From positions 15,117,623-15,181,622 of the forward strand of contig CM055100.1 in NCBI GenBank assembly GCA_029204225.1: DNA of 64,000 nt. Direction: 5' to 3'. The notes under the pieces are model-generated. The model was not told the origin of the DNA. It searched no databases and worked only from the letters and a program-made list of their open reading frames with translations. Every line of letters starts with the position of its first letter. Position 1 is the first letter of the stretch. The stretch is from Diphasiastrum complanatum. Its lineage: Eukaryota; Streptophyta; Lycopodiopsida; Lycopodiales; Lycopodiaceae. This document shows positions 11,043 to 21,428 of the stretch, in pieces. Position numbers and translations under genes: made by a program.

Positions 11043-12799
11043 TTAATTTAGTACAACTACATCATCCTTTGCACCGTCATCAATAATGGGAGGCTGAAGC
11101 CTTGCCCTAGCCAATATACTCAAGATAATTTCTTGTCTAAATCTGTACACCTGGCTTGATGTGTACTCAGGGAGTGTAAACTGCAAAATAGAACATTCAT
11201 GTATTAGTAATGGCCAATAACATCACCAGAATAGAAAACTAATCATGATTCCAAAATAAGAATAAACATGATTTATTACCTTAGAAATATCAACATCTTG
11301 TTGAAGGATAAACCACTCAAAAAACAACTTGGCATTGTACAATGTGTACCACCCACAACTGAATGAATCATTTTGCTGGGGTGACTGCAAAATAATTCAG
11401 CACACAAGAAATCAATTATGAAACAAAATGAATTAGATTGAAAATATTTCATTAGAATACTGTTTTCAAAATGCTATTAAGAAAGACAGAATTTACCTCC
11501 AAGCTAACGATTTACCAGTCCACGGAATGAGAAACGTCTGTAGGAATATATTTACTTAGATATGGAATGTATATATCTATATCCTTATGCATATTTCTCG
11601 TTGAATTCATCTTGACACAAAAACATTTAATAATACTATTTATAGATCTCTTAATAGAGATCAGGTTTAAACTCTAGTGGTCACTGCAAAATAAGATTGA
11701 AATTTTTTTAGTTGCAATTCTGAGAACTATTTTCATTGACAATGCCAATATTAATGCATAAAACAACAAAAAGCATTTAATATAACTTACTTCGTATGAT
11801 AAGGTATGAGCAGATACTTTGTTGCGGGTGTGAATCCACTTGTCAGACATTGTGACAATGTGTCATTGTTCTCCTTGAAGGCCTAAAGCAGGAAGTTACT
11901 CTGCACCAGCAACTCATTTGATGAATCTCTTGCAATGTCATATTGCAAGAGTGTAAGCCCGGACTCTATCACAGGATCACTGACAAAAGCCCCTCTGTCT
12001 TTGAGATCCAGGCAATCTAGAACTCTAAAATTAATACTAAAATCAAGTTCATGTAGTCTAAAACAAAAAGGAGTACCAATTGTGTCTATAGCATCCGATA
12101 TGTCTTTCTCAAATTTAAGATAATCATTCGAATCTATATATGTCTAAAAATTGGGAGGAGGAGGAGGAGGTGGATGTGTAGTATCTACAACAATTATAGG
12201 AGTATCCAAAATAGAGGTAGCTAAATTTACAGCATTATCAACAACAACATTATCTACAATCGATTCTGGGATAGGCTTCACAGAATCTAAAGGGTTAGGC
12301 TTCACTTTCTTAGGAGCACGCTTGGGGGCTATCTGCTTCCTAGGACGCTTCGTAGGAAGATGAGTCCTATCTACAAGAGTTGGTCTAGGAGCAACAGACT
12401 GAGATACATGTAACCTACAGTACCTATCCCTCATTCTCATCAGAAGCTGAAAATCCTTGGGCATTATGGTAACCCTCTTGGTATGGATGGCAAGCAAAAA
12501 AGAATCCTAAAAAAAAAGGCGAATATATAATCTTCAGCAGCCTCCTGAAGGCACTAAAGAGCACTCGGTGTGAATCTAACATGCTGTTCGAGATCATTTC
12601 TTGTTATGTTCCAGACAACATGGTAGAATGGAGCACTTGGGATCAACAGAGTTGTTGACCTTTGATACTTGTGTATCTCAGAGGGCCACTTGCTGCGGTT
12701 GCGCGTTGTAGGTCTAGCAGGTGGTGTGATGGCAACCGTAGGAGATGAGGATGAGCCAGGAGAGAAGAAGTCCCTCCTTGCCTGCTTTCTCCTATCCAT
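11043..12799 (-). pseudogene. G2: histone H3/CENH3-like fold fused to Ulp1-type protease, decayed
   Basis: Four exons join in phase: 12799-11791, 11683-11497, 11384-11280 and 11180-11043. They total 1439 bases, or 480 codons if one base lost at the A9 run (12509-12517) is counted. Residues 41-125 match the H3 fold: EIHKYQRSTTLLI, VRFTPSAL, CLQEAAEDY, DSFLLAIHTKRVTIMPKDF. QEAAEDY and a slightly long loop 1 resemble CENH3 more than canonical H3. A basic linker (KRPRKQIAPKRAPKK) and a Pro tract follow. From about residue 225 comes a C48/Ulp1-like domain: FVSDPVIESGLTLL, KYLLIPYH, DH(stop)SL at the catalytic His, and PQQNDSFSCG with the catalytic Gln and Cys. The Asp position is not evident. Stops lie at 12554-12556, 12144-12146, 11883-11885, 11674-11676 and 11512-11514. 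Confidence 0.72.
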
Positions 12800-12859
12800 G
12801 GGCGTGAATTGTGTGATAGCGGACTTGGACGTGAAGGTTAGGATGAGAAGGGAGGGATG

Positions 12860-13632
12860 ATAAAGAACTCACAAAGGACTGCTATGTACGGACAGAATGT
12901 ACGGTATATCGGACCTATGCGAGCCAAATATCAGAGAGAACAATTAGATTTGAGGAAAGACACACAAGTGCGATATGGGGTAACACGTAGGCAGACGTAT
13001 CGGACCTGTGCGCATGGAAGGTAGTAGGAGGAATTTTGATTGTGAAGGGCGCACACAAATGCGATATGCGGAGCGAAAAAAAAAGTAAAAAAAATTCATC
13101 AAAATTTGTGATTTTATATCGAGGTTCGCACGTGCGAAAGAACGTCCTGCCACACGTGTGGGAGTTGTACAGACAAATGCAAGAGCGACATGTGTCACCC
13201 TGTCACATGACACGTGTGAGATTTGTACGATCGGATGCGAGAGCGACACGTGTTTATGAGCAATCGAATGAACACGCGACACATGTTTAGGTGTCATTTC
13301 ACACGTGTGCAGATGTCATCTCACATGTGTCTGCACCTGTTGTCCAATTGAAAGTAGACATGTGTCCTAAGTCCATTGACCACACGTGCAAAAATTTAGT
13401 ATAAATGGCATGAAAACCGAATAATTTTTTTACCTTTTTCGTTCTCAAAATTTGTGACATATCGCTTTTGTGCGTGCTCATTGTTGTCTGTTTGCTTGCA
13501 ACTATACCTACTCACGCACAAGAGCGATATTCTGTATCTGTCTGCCGTACATATCCATCTTCTGTGCCATTTTGATAGTTAGGTTTGGTTCAGTTCTCCC
13601 GCATGCACAAGTGCGATATTCACGTTACTGCC
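12860..13632. promoter_or_regulatory. Divergent G2/G3 spacer with repeated GCGATAT motif and CACGTG boxes
   Basis: Five copies of a motif close to CRCACAARWGCGATAT lie at 12961-12976, 13051-13067, 13459-13477 (minus), 13513-13530 and 13601-13619. CACGTG hexamers are dense between 13125 and 13390, including the palindromes TTCGCACGTGCGAA (13125-13138) and CCACACGTGTGG (13150-13161). TATAAAT at 13400-13406 faces G3, and TATAAAA on the minus strand (about 13112-13118) faces G2. I infer a shared bidirectional promoter or a protein-binding array. It could equally be a subterminal repeat array of a mobile element. Confidence 0.5.
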
Positions 13633-15142
13633 ATGGTCTCTTCCTCATCATCCTCACAAGAATCAGGCTTGAGCTCATTTCTGAGTGAATTTGGGATTAC
13701 TGAAAACCTAGACTACTCCCACAGTCTATTCAAGCCATATCTACATGTTTTTAGAACTGCACAACCAAATTCTGACGTATTTTATGAACATTATGTCAGA
13801 TTCAGAGATATACTTAGCAAGCCTATTTTCTCCATAGGTCCACTCCAGTACATGCATTATATAGATCTTGTTCATTTCTTCCTAGCTTTTAGACATAGAC
13901 TGGATAGATTGTTCACCAAATTGTTTGATCGTTTCAAAAGTAGTTCTATGTGTCCATATTGCAACTAGAAATGTCGATTGGTTGAATATTAGAGTGGTTT
14001 CATACTTTTTCTGTTAGTTCAGATCCCAGATGATGATGAAGTTCCTGTTGTTGACCCTCCTTTTGCACCCTCCTCTGTTCAGTCAGCCATTAAGGATATC
14101 AGTCACTTTCTTATCGACACTCCTGATAAAGAAAGTGACTTCATTGATGTAAATACTGATGTTCTCCTGGACTCTTTCATTGGCTAAAATACATCTGATG
14201 ATGAATCCAGATCTATGGAGGATTCGAAATGTCTTTTCAATTTGCCTATATATTATATTAATGACGATGTATATTTTACTACTGCTGATTTATGTAAATT
14301 TTTTGACTATCGTGAGGACGAGGTTCTATGTTTATTATCCGGCACAATTTTTGGATTCTCCGACTTTGTAGATTTTGAGACAGATGATCTTGTTGCTGGT
14401 ATTGATTTTGATGATGAGGAGGGTCTTATGACCGGTGAAGAATGTCTGAATAAGACTTTATCAAATATAGCTGAGGATGGGAGAGACAGACCATCCGATG
14501 AAGAATTCACGGCATTTTAATCCCAGATGGGCTTCCCTCATCAATTAATTCACTTCACTAATGATTCCACTTCAGTACGTGGTCATTATATTGATCATCC
14601 TGATCTGGTTATGATGATGAAGAATGTGTAAGTGTTTAATCTTCCTTGCATTTGAATGTTTTCAATCACTGAATGTGTTTTTGCTAGCATATTTCCTATT
14701 GCAGGATGCTCTCATAATAGATGATTTTGTTGTGAGACGAGGTGGTTTTAGACAACATGCATCCTCGTTCCAGAGGGATACTGGACTGGGCCACTATCTT
14801 AGGCATTTTTTGAAGAATGAGATCTGTATTGCTCATTCCAAGCTGAGCCCAGTCGGAGAGAGTCTTATAATGGCAGTTAAAGCTTTATCATTTTATCTAG
14901 GAGGACATAAATTTGTTAAGACAAATAAGATCATTTTTGTCAAAAGATCTTATGTTTTGAATATTCTAGGCTTTACTGATGAGAATGTTCCTTTAAGGAG
15001 CTCCCATTATTCATTGTATTCCACTTATATTGAGCTTAGTGAAAATAAGGATAATGCACATCTATTAGATGCATACGCTAGCAGAGAATTTCTTCATGAC
15101 AATACTACCATAGAATTTGATACAAGATCTGATGATGAATAG
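13633..15142 (+). pseudogene. G3: unidentified spliced gene, decayed
   Basis: Three exons, 13633-13939, 14018-14625 and 14705-15142, join in phase to exactly 451 codons including the stop, with two internal TAA codons (14185-14187 and 14518-14520). The start ATG follows the last GCGATAT motif. The N-terminus is Ser-rich (MVSSSSSSQESG). The middle is acidic (QIPDDDEVPVVDPP) and contains DVYFTTADLCKFFDYREDEV. The last exon has KIIFVKRSYVLNILGFTDEN. The two 'YFTTADLCKFF' / 'FVKRSYVLNILGF' segments recall BRO/KilA-type DNA-binding repeats, but too weakly to name a family. It ends acidic (TRSDDE). It is divergent from G2 and convergent with G4. Confidence 0.55.
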
Positions 15143-15650
15143 TTGACACTTTGTATTTTGGTATAATACAATCAATACATTTACATTGGATATTTCTCCT
15201 CTCTTGTTCAATGAGTTTGTAAAGCAATTATGAACATGTCATGATGATCTTCTACCCAGCAATGATGATCTTCTACTCAGCAATCATCTAATTTTCTCTT
15301 CCTGCATGAACTTGCATGCTTTTCTAAACTTTTTGTATTGTGTGGACTTTGTTATATGTCGAATCTGAACTCTGCGGAACCACTGAAACAATTGACAAAT
15401 GTAGTTTTGTTTTTCATTGGTTCCTCCATGTTGTGTATTTCAAAGAAATGTTGCTCGTGCTTGCCAGTGTGACTTCTCCATCCCTTGTGATAATCATACA
15501 CTCAAGCTTCCATATGTATTTGCAAAAAATGTTGTATGATCTCTTAGTATGTGCTGCATATGTCAAAATCATAATCGGTTAGTCTTATGTTTGGATCTAT
15601 ATATATATATATGAAAATTTGAAAGCATTTTGAAAATTTTATACTAACCA
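15143..15650. other. Short AT-rich spacer between G3 and G4
   Basis: No gene is seen on the plus strand. It holds a duplicated phrase (AATGATGATCTTCTAC twice at about 15257-15280) and a short TA run at 15597-15612. Missing 3' exons of G4 might lie here, since G4 coding at 15651 ends at a plausible donor (ATG, then GTTAGT, read on the minus strand). Confidence 0.35.
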
Positions 15651-17040
15651 TGTAATGAGTGATGTGATCTTCTCCCCATGCTTTTGATATTGCATTAACA
15701 AACTTGACACAAGTCCTTTGGACAGCTTTCTTATCAATATCAGAGTATTTTTCTTTTCTAAAATAGCAATTATACTATCAAGATTTTTCCATACATCAAC
15801 TTTTAGTACTCTGGTTTTGCCGTCTTTCTTGAAGTCTTGAGTGGCAGCAATAATATCTGTCCAGACTTAGTGTTGAATATTAGAAGCCTTACCAGTATGA
15901 TTTGATAGAAAACGACGTGCTTTTGCTCCTCCTATACTTGGCTTAGTTGGCATGTTCCCATTCTTTCCTGAAAGCTTTTCATCTTTTTGAATTTTGACAT
16001 GTCCTTTATGGAGTCCTGCTTTTGATAAAACATCTTCTAATCGAGAGATAGCTTCCTTTGCTAATAATGTTGGCTTAGTATTCCAAGCAAAAACTATATG
16101 AAGATAAATGATCTTTTCTATTAATCTAACTTCTGCATGAAGAGTGCAAACATGCACATTTTTTAAGGGGATAGGCAGCACAGGCTTTCAGTTTGGATCT
16201 GCATATTCTCTAGTAATTCTTGTACTCCTAGTTACATCTTTTGCCATTTTCAGGCAGTACAAACAAGGGTGTTTTGATGTAGCACCATGAGAGACATTAT
16301 ACATACATTTCAATGTTTTCAAATCACCTGCTAAGCGCCATTCAAGATTGAAGTCTCCAACTCCTGGAACATTGAGAAGTCCTCCATCCATATGGTCCTT
16401 GATGATCCTAGGATAAGATGTCCTTGAGAATATCCATGATAATATATCATGATCCTCTTTCAGCACATGTCCAAAGAATTAATCAGACTTAGTTTACAAT
16501 GTATTAATACTATTCAATGAATGTAATGTAATAATGAGGCTAGTTACCTGAAACGCTGCCAACCACCATATACCCTTTTCATCTTCTGCCCTTTCACAAA
16601 ATTTGACTCATCTAACTTAATTACTATGATTATTTTTCCATTCACCTTTTCATAGGTTATATCATAGAATGTGACGATGTATCTCAGCAAGTAATTTAGA
16701 TCAACAAATAAATTGTTTGATGAATTATAGAATATGGATCTTCCATCAATTTCATACACCTCCTCAATATGAAATGGAGTTCCAGTGATCTTATGCATAC
16801 CTATGTTTAATGTATCCCTCTCTTTATTCAAGTGATATTTCCTAGGGATTGGGACTTTTCTAATTTGAACTTTCTTAAAAGCTTCTCTAATTAGTTTAAA
16901 TATTGTTGCATATGCTTCCCTACTAATACCTGCAAAATCACAAGCACCTTGGACTATAGTCTTATCTAAAATATTTTGGTGGATTTGCAAGTCAATATTG
17001 TGCCCAATGACATTCCTAGTGAAGCATTGTCTTTAATATT
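15651..17040 (-). pseudogene. G4: transposase-like gene, decayed and truncated
   Basis: The exon from about 17040 to 16548 (CFTRNVIGHNIDLQIHQN, QGACDFAGISREAYATIFKLI, IIIVIKLDESNF) ends at CAG before GTAACT. The next exon runs from about 16480 to 15651. It contains EWRLAGDLKTLKCMYNVSHG directly before SKHPCLYCLK (a GDxK...CxxC pattern), then KNVHVCTLHAEVRLIEKI, GGAKARRFLSN and finally a WGEDHITHYM end. TGA at 16188-16190, TAA at 15867-15869 and a single-base slip near 15760 break it. The order (GD-K-CxxC, V.LH, TxYM) is what I recall from poorly named transposase-like proteins of large DNA transposons. The family is not certain. The N-terminus is cut off by Copia-1b near 17040. Confidence 0.5.
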
Positions 17041-17640
17041 CCGAGGAGCTACTAATCAAAAAGTGGCCCAAAATTAAGATCAAAATATTAAATTTCAACA
17101 ACAACAACAACAACAACAACAAGTAATCAAATCAACGAGCCAATGTAGTTACTGAGACATCTCAAACTCTTGTTCCAAAAATGTATTCATGGCCAGTCAT
17201 CGTAAAATAGAAAGTGATGATGCATGGTTTATCTATGGCCAGTCATCGTAAAATAGAAAGTGATGATGCATGGTTTATCTATTCCTGAGTCACTCAATAC
17301 ATGACCAGTCATTTTAAATGGTTTCAATCCTATACATCTTATCGTACCAAGAAGTTCGTTCACCTTGGTGACAACAATACACACGTAATCAAAGGTAAAC
17401 ATATTGTAAGACTAAACTTCCAAAATAATCAATTCAAGATTTTTAAATGATTTTTATGTATCTAATCTTTCCATGAATCTACTAATTGTTAGCAAAATTA
17501 CTAATTTAGAAAATAGAGTAGAATTTGAATCATATCAATATAGGATTTTCAATAGGACAAATAAAATCTTTGCACTCAGAAAGAAACATGGATATCTATA
17601 TAGACTAAGTCATTGCTATTCTAGCACAACTTAACCTAAA
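17041..17640 (+). pseudogene. Copia-1b: very old protease/gag-pre-integrase remnant
   Basis: Although full of stops, translation in shifting frames gives YMTSHFKWFQSYTSYRTKKF, then VHLGDNNTHVIKG and VRLNFQNNQFK. These align with the same block of copies 1a (about 1010-1130), 1c and 1d. A (CAA)n run at about 17096-17122 precedes it. This copy is clearly more diverged than the others, so it inserted earlier. Its left edge truncates G4. Confidence 0.65.
17190..17281. repeat. 46-base tandem duplication inside Copia-1b
   Basis: Two adjacent, essentially identical 46-base units start at 17190 and 17236 (TGGCCAGTCATCG...GGTTTATCTA). The identity of the two units, inside a remnant that is otherwise heavily diverged, shows that the duplication is younger than the insertion. 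Confidence 0.9.
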
Positions 17641-20600
17641 CCTCCAAATTTACAACATTAAAAGCGTTGTATCTCATGAAAACAAAGGAGTTATTAAAAT
17701 ATTGATTTCAAATTCCAAGCTTATATGAAGTGGCTTATGCTCATAGATTTAGCATTCCCTATATATAATGCATATTTTTAATATAGTTTTCAAATTGGAT
17801 TCTAGTCTCTTGAGTCCATAACATAGTTTCGTTGCATTCTCTAACACAAATGCAACAATATAAAATAAAATTGAGTGTTTCAAAATTTTAGAGAGTTTTA
17901 GATTGAAACACTCTAGGAAAACATTAACTTCCAGTAATTTGATGTGAAAAATGTTGACTAGATGGAATAAACCATATAATTAGTTTTTCAAGTAGTGGAC
18001 ATACAAATGAAAGTCCATTTATCCCATGCAACTGTAAGTAGCTCGTAGTCCAAAGAAATATAGAAATATGGAGTGTAACTTTAATGTTTTTTTAATATTA
18101 GGAGTGATGCTTTAGGGCTTAGATTTGTGATTTGTAGCTTCAATCCTTGACTACAATGAAAAGTCAAAATGAGAATGCTTATAAGTTGAATGCTCTTGTG
18201 ATTTAAATGACCTAATCTACAATGTCATGGTTCATTTTTTATTCAATGTTGAAATAGCAAGACTTTTTAATAATCAGAATGGCTGTGACTCAATTCATAT
18301 AAGTGCCCAACCCTTGTACCTATAGAAAGAATCTTTCTAAGTCATTTGCAATAATGTAGTGGCTATTATCGAAAGAAACTTCGTGACCCAAATAAGTACT
18401 CCTACTGATTTTTGGTCTAACTTGACACACAAAGTACATTATGTTTTTTTTTTAATATGTCATCTTGAAATCTCAACTTAACAATATCTTCACCATAAAT
18501 TTGGTTAGTGTACAACTATATTTGTACAAGAAGCTAAGTAATCATCAAACCAAACTAAATTGCACATCATGTGGTGCGTGGCACTAAGTCCAAATAGGAG
18601 TATCTCAAATTTGAAATCTTCCAATCTAGCCATGAATATATTTTGTTTTTTTGCAAGTTCTTTGTCAATGTCCCTCTCATAAATAGCAATGCTTTGAGTT
18701 TGGTTTATGTAGTCATGACTCACAAGAGGGATTGATTGATTGATTATCAAATGAATGCAAACTAGACACAAAAAATTGAGATCTAGACTGACAAATCTTC
18801 ATACATCAAGCAAGAGCAATCTAAAATCATAAATCAAAGTGAGGATCAGCCCACACACGTGTGGTACAGTACTCAGTACGACCTGTAGACAACAAATAAT
18901 GTTAAGAACACTTAGTTTTTGCTTAGATCCAAAAGAGAACAAAGTACATAGTGTAGAAGGTCAAGTTTGCCAATGAGCTCTCAAAAATATTCTAAGGCAT
19001 TACTATGGAGAGATGATGATACATAGAAAACCTCTTCCCCACCTCGAGTTAGGTGAAAATCCAACATGAAATAAGGAAGATGATTGAGTCTTTTTGCCCT
19101 AATTTGCCATTCTAGCCTCATCCTTGAGTCTTGCCATGTAGGTGGCTAGATTGACAACCTGCTCTATAAATCTAGGAATTTGGTCCTATAATGTAGGAAC
19201 CACTACCAAACAAACTCGACCAACTTTATAGACATGATCTAACCTACTCTAGTGTAGATTACCATGTGGCATCATGGCCTCACAAGTGTGGGGCCCACCA
19301 ATGCACATATTTACATGATTTAACATTGCAATTTAGGCAATTTTTCACAATCTCGCATATTGTTTTAAAAAAAAACATACATCAGTATTTTTCAATTGTC
19401 ACGACGTTCATGTAAAATTGAAGACTGTGACCGAAACTCGTGTATTTCTACAGAAAACTAGTATGGTGACAGAGACACATTATGTTAAATTTCATTGATG
19501 TTTTATGGAGAATTGTCCTTGAAGGCCAATTTGTGATGCCTTTTTGAAGCTTTTTCTTGTGTAGATCAAATCTTTGGTAGATCTTTTCCAGCAAGTGTAC
19601 TTTCATTTTAGGGTTCATTAATGATGAAATTAATGATGCATGACAGTTCTCTCCAATGATTTATGATTCTAGGCTATGTTTTGGTCAAAATTGCTTGGTT
19701 TTTCATGCTTTTTGGCACAAAATAGATAGTAAGAACCAAAATCCAGCAGAACAGATCAATTAGATGGTTATAATTCTATAAATTGGTTTTCATGTGTTAG
19801 AGAAAGAGTTGTATGTCATGAATTTCGACTTTAGTGTGATGAGAAAACCAGAAAATAGCCAAAAATCATCATTTTTTCTTGTATTTTCATAAAGTTGGAT
19901 AGTAGGCGGTTGTAAAACACCATGTAGAGCTTGTAAGGAGGTGGAAAAGTCTTTTGAAGCTTTCCCTAAAGCTTTAACCAAGAATTCCAGCAATTGAACT
20001 TGTAGGAAGTCAAAAAAGTTCAAAAATGACCATTTTTGGTGATTTTTGGGGGTTGGATCTCTCCAAATCCATAAGGAAATCATTTTGGAATTAATTACAA
20101 CATGATTAGCATTATTTTTTACCTTCCCAGCAAGCTATCAGACTTGTAAAATGATGGTCGGTGGCTTATGCACCATCTCCATCAACTTTCAAGCTATTTT
20201 GACTTCTACAAATCAAGAAATCTTCGTTCTCACGTTTTTGCATGATTTTGTCTTGTGGAAATGTGCCCTACTACAAATTTTATGACACTCTGATCGTGCA
20301 CGTATGAAGCCTAGGCGGAAGGCTGATGTGGCAAGCATCTTGTTCACTTGGTCTCCCTCTGTACTGAGCTTTACAACACCCAATTTGGTCTCATGTAGCC
20401 AAAGTTATGATCATTTGACATTTTGCAGTTTTGTGAGTAAAATTGGCAAAATTTGAAATTCTTCTGATTGCATGCCAGTCATTTTCCTAATTTGTAGTAC
20501 TGTGCTTGCATGGATTAGTTGCATGCTGATTCTCAGAGTAATTCTGACATGCATGAGGGATTTACAATCAATTTGAGTGGTCATACTCATGTGCTCTGGC

Positions 20601-21428
20601 AATTGGGTCACAAATCAGTGTTAATGGTTGACAAAATTTGTAAAACTGAAGTTTACGTAGAAAATTTTGGAATGGCATTTTGTGACTGATATAGTGTGCT
20701 TTGCATGCCAGTTTGACATTGAATTAGCAACATTAAAAATCGGACAGTTTTGCGATTTTTTCGATTTCGATTGCCTTTTGTGCTAACAATATTTTCGTTA
20801 GGATTTTCGAATTACGTAAAATAAAGCAAAATTTGAATTTTCCAAAAAAAATCAAAATTTCAGTCATTTTTTCGTTATCTATGGGATCAATTTAGATTAG
20901 TGAATTGATTAAACTGAGTTTATCAGTCAAAATGGATCGCAATGTTTTCACGAAGTCTAAATTACTTCCCGATGATAGATAAGTTAAAATTGACAGAAGG
21001 AACCGCAATGAAATTGTTGACAAGTTTTACTGTATTGTCATTTTTTTAACTTTTGGAGTTGGAAAACTCCCAGATTGAAAGTTAAAATTTGAATTTTTTT
21101 TTTGTTGAATTTCAATTTGATAAAAATTTGAAATCAGTTACTTGTTTGATAGTTTTCTAATCAATGTTGATCGCTAGAAATCAGTCAAGTGAACGTTTGT
21201 GCAAGATACTCGTTAAATTTGATTAAAATCGTCAAACAATATGAAATGACCAGATGCCAAACCAGTCAATAAAGAAAAAAATAGTCCAATTTTATTGGAA
21301 AATTTGTAATAATAGAAATTACATAACTGATTTCATTTCCAGTAATATCCTATGGTGAAAGATCAGACTAGTACAGTTTCACATACTAGTAGATGATTTT
21401 TTGGTATATCAGTTATTCAACCTAGAGA
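17641..21428. other. AT-rich non-coding region
   Basis: No gene can be supported. A minus-strand open stretch of 88 codons at 18505-18771 has no recognisable motif. The CACACACGTGTGG palindrome at about 18853-18865 resembles boxes in the G2/G3 spacer and the Copia-3 LTR. Between 19480 and 20900 the phrase 'AAAAATCATCATTTTT / AAAAATGACCATTTTT' recurs loosely, as in old LTR or satellite-like DNA. The right edge at 21428 is the end of the Copia-1c LTR. Confidence 0.4.

Noticed and set aside
12151-12363. Plus-strand Gly-rich open frame
   Set aside because: Antisense of the G2 Pro tract and basic linker; splice and domain evidence place the gene on the minus strand.
12144-12799. Functional host CENH3 gene
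   Set aside because: An in-frame stop at residue 82, a frameshift, weak N-helix conservation and the fused protease rule out a working centromeric histone.
11043-15142. Endogenous giant-virus origin of G2/G3 (histone fold plus BRO-like domain)
   Set aside because: The genes have several canonical spliceosomal introns in phase, and the histone half is CENH3-like; viral histones and BRO genes normally lack introns. Not excluded, but a eukaryotic mobile element is simpler.
9575-17040. CACTA (EnSpm) element
   Set aside because: No CACTA/CACTG ends with TNP-type subterminal repeats were found flanking the cluster, and G4 lacks the usual TNP2 context.
17096-17122. (CAA)n as a CRISPR-like or regulatory repeat
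   Set aside because: Simple trinucleotide repeat corresponding to an Asn/Gln-rich gag position; no spacer structure.
18505-18771. 88-codon minus-strand open frame
   Set aside because: No motif, no splice support and no second copy; treated as chance.
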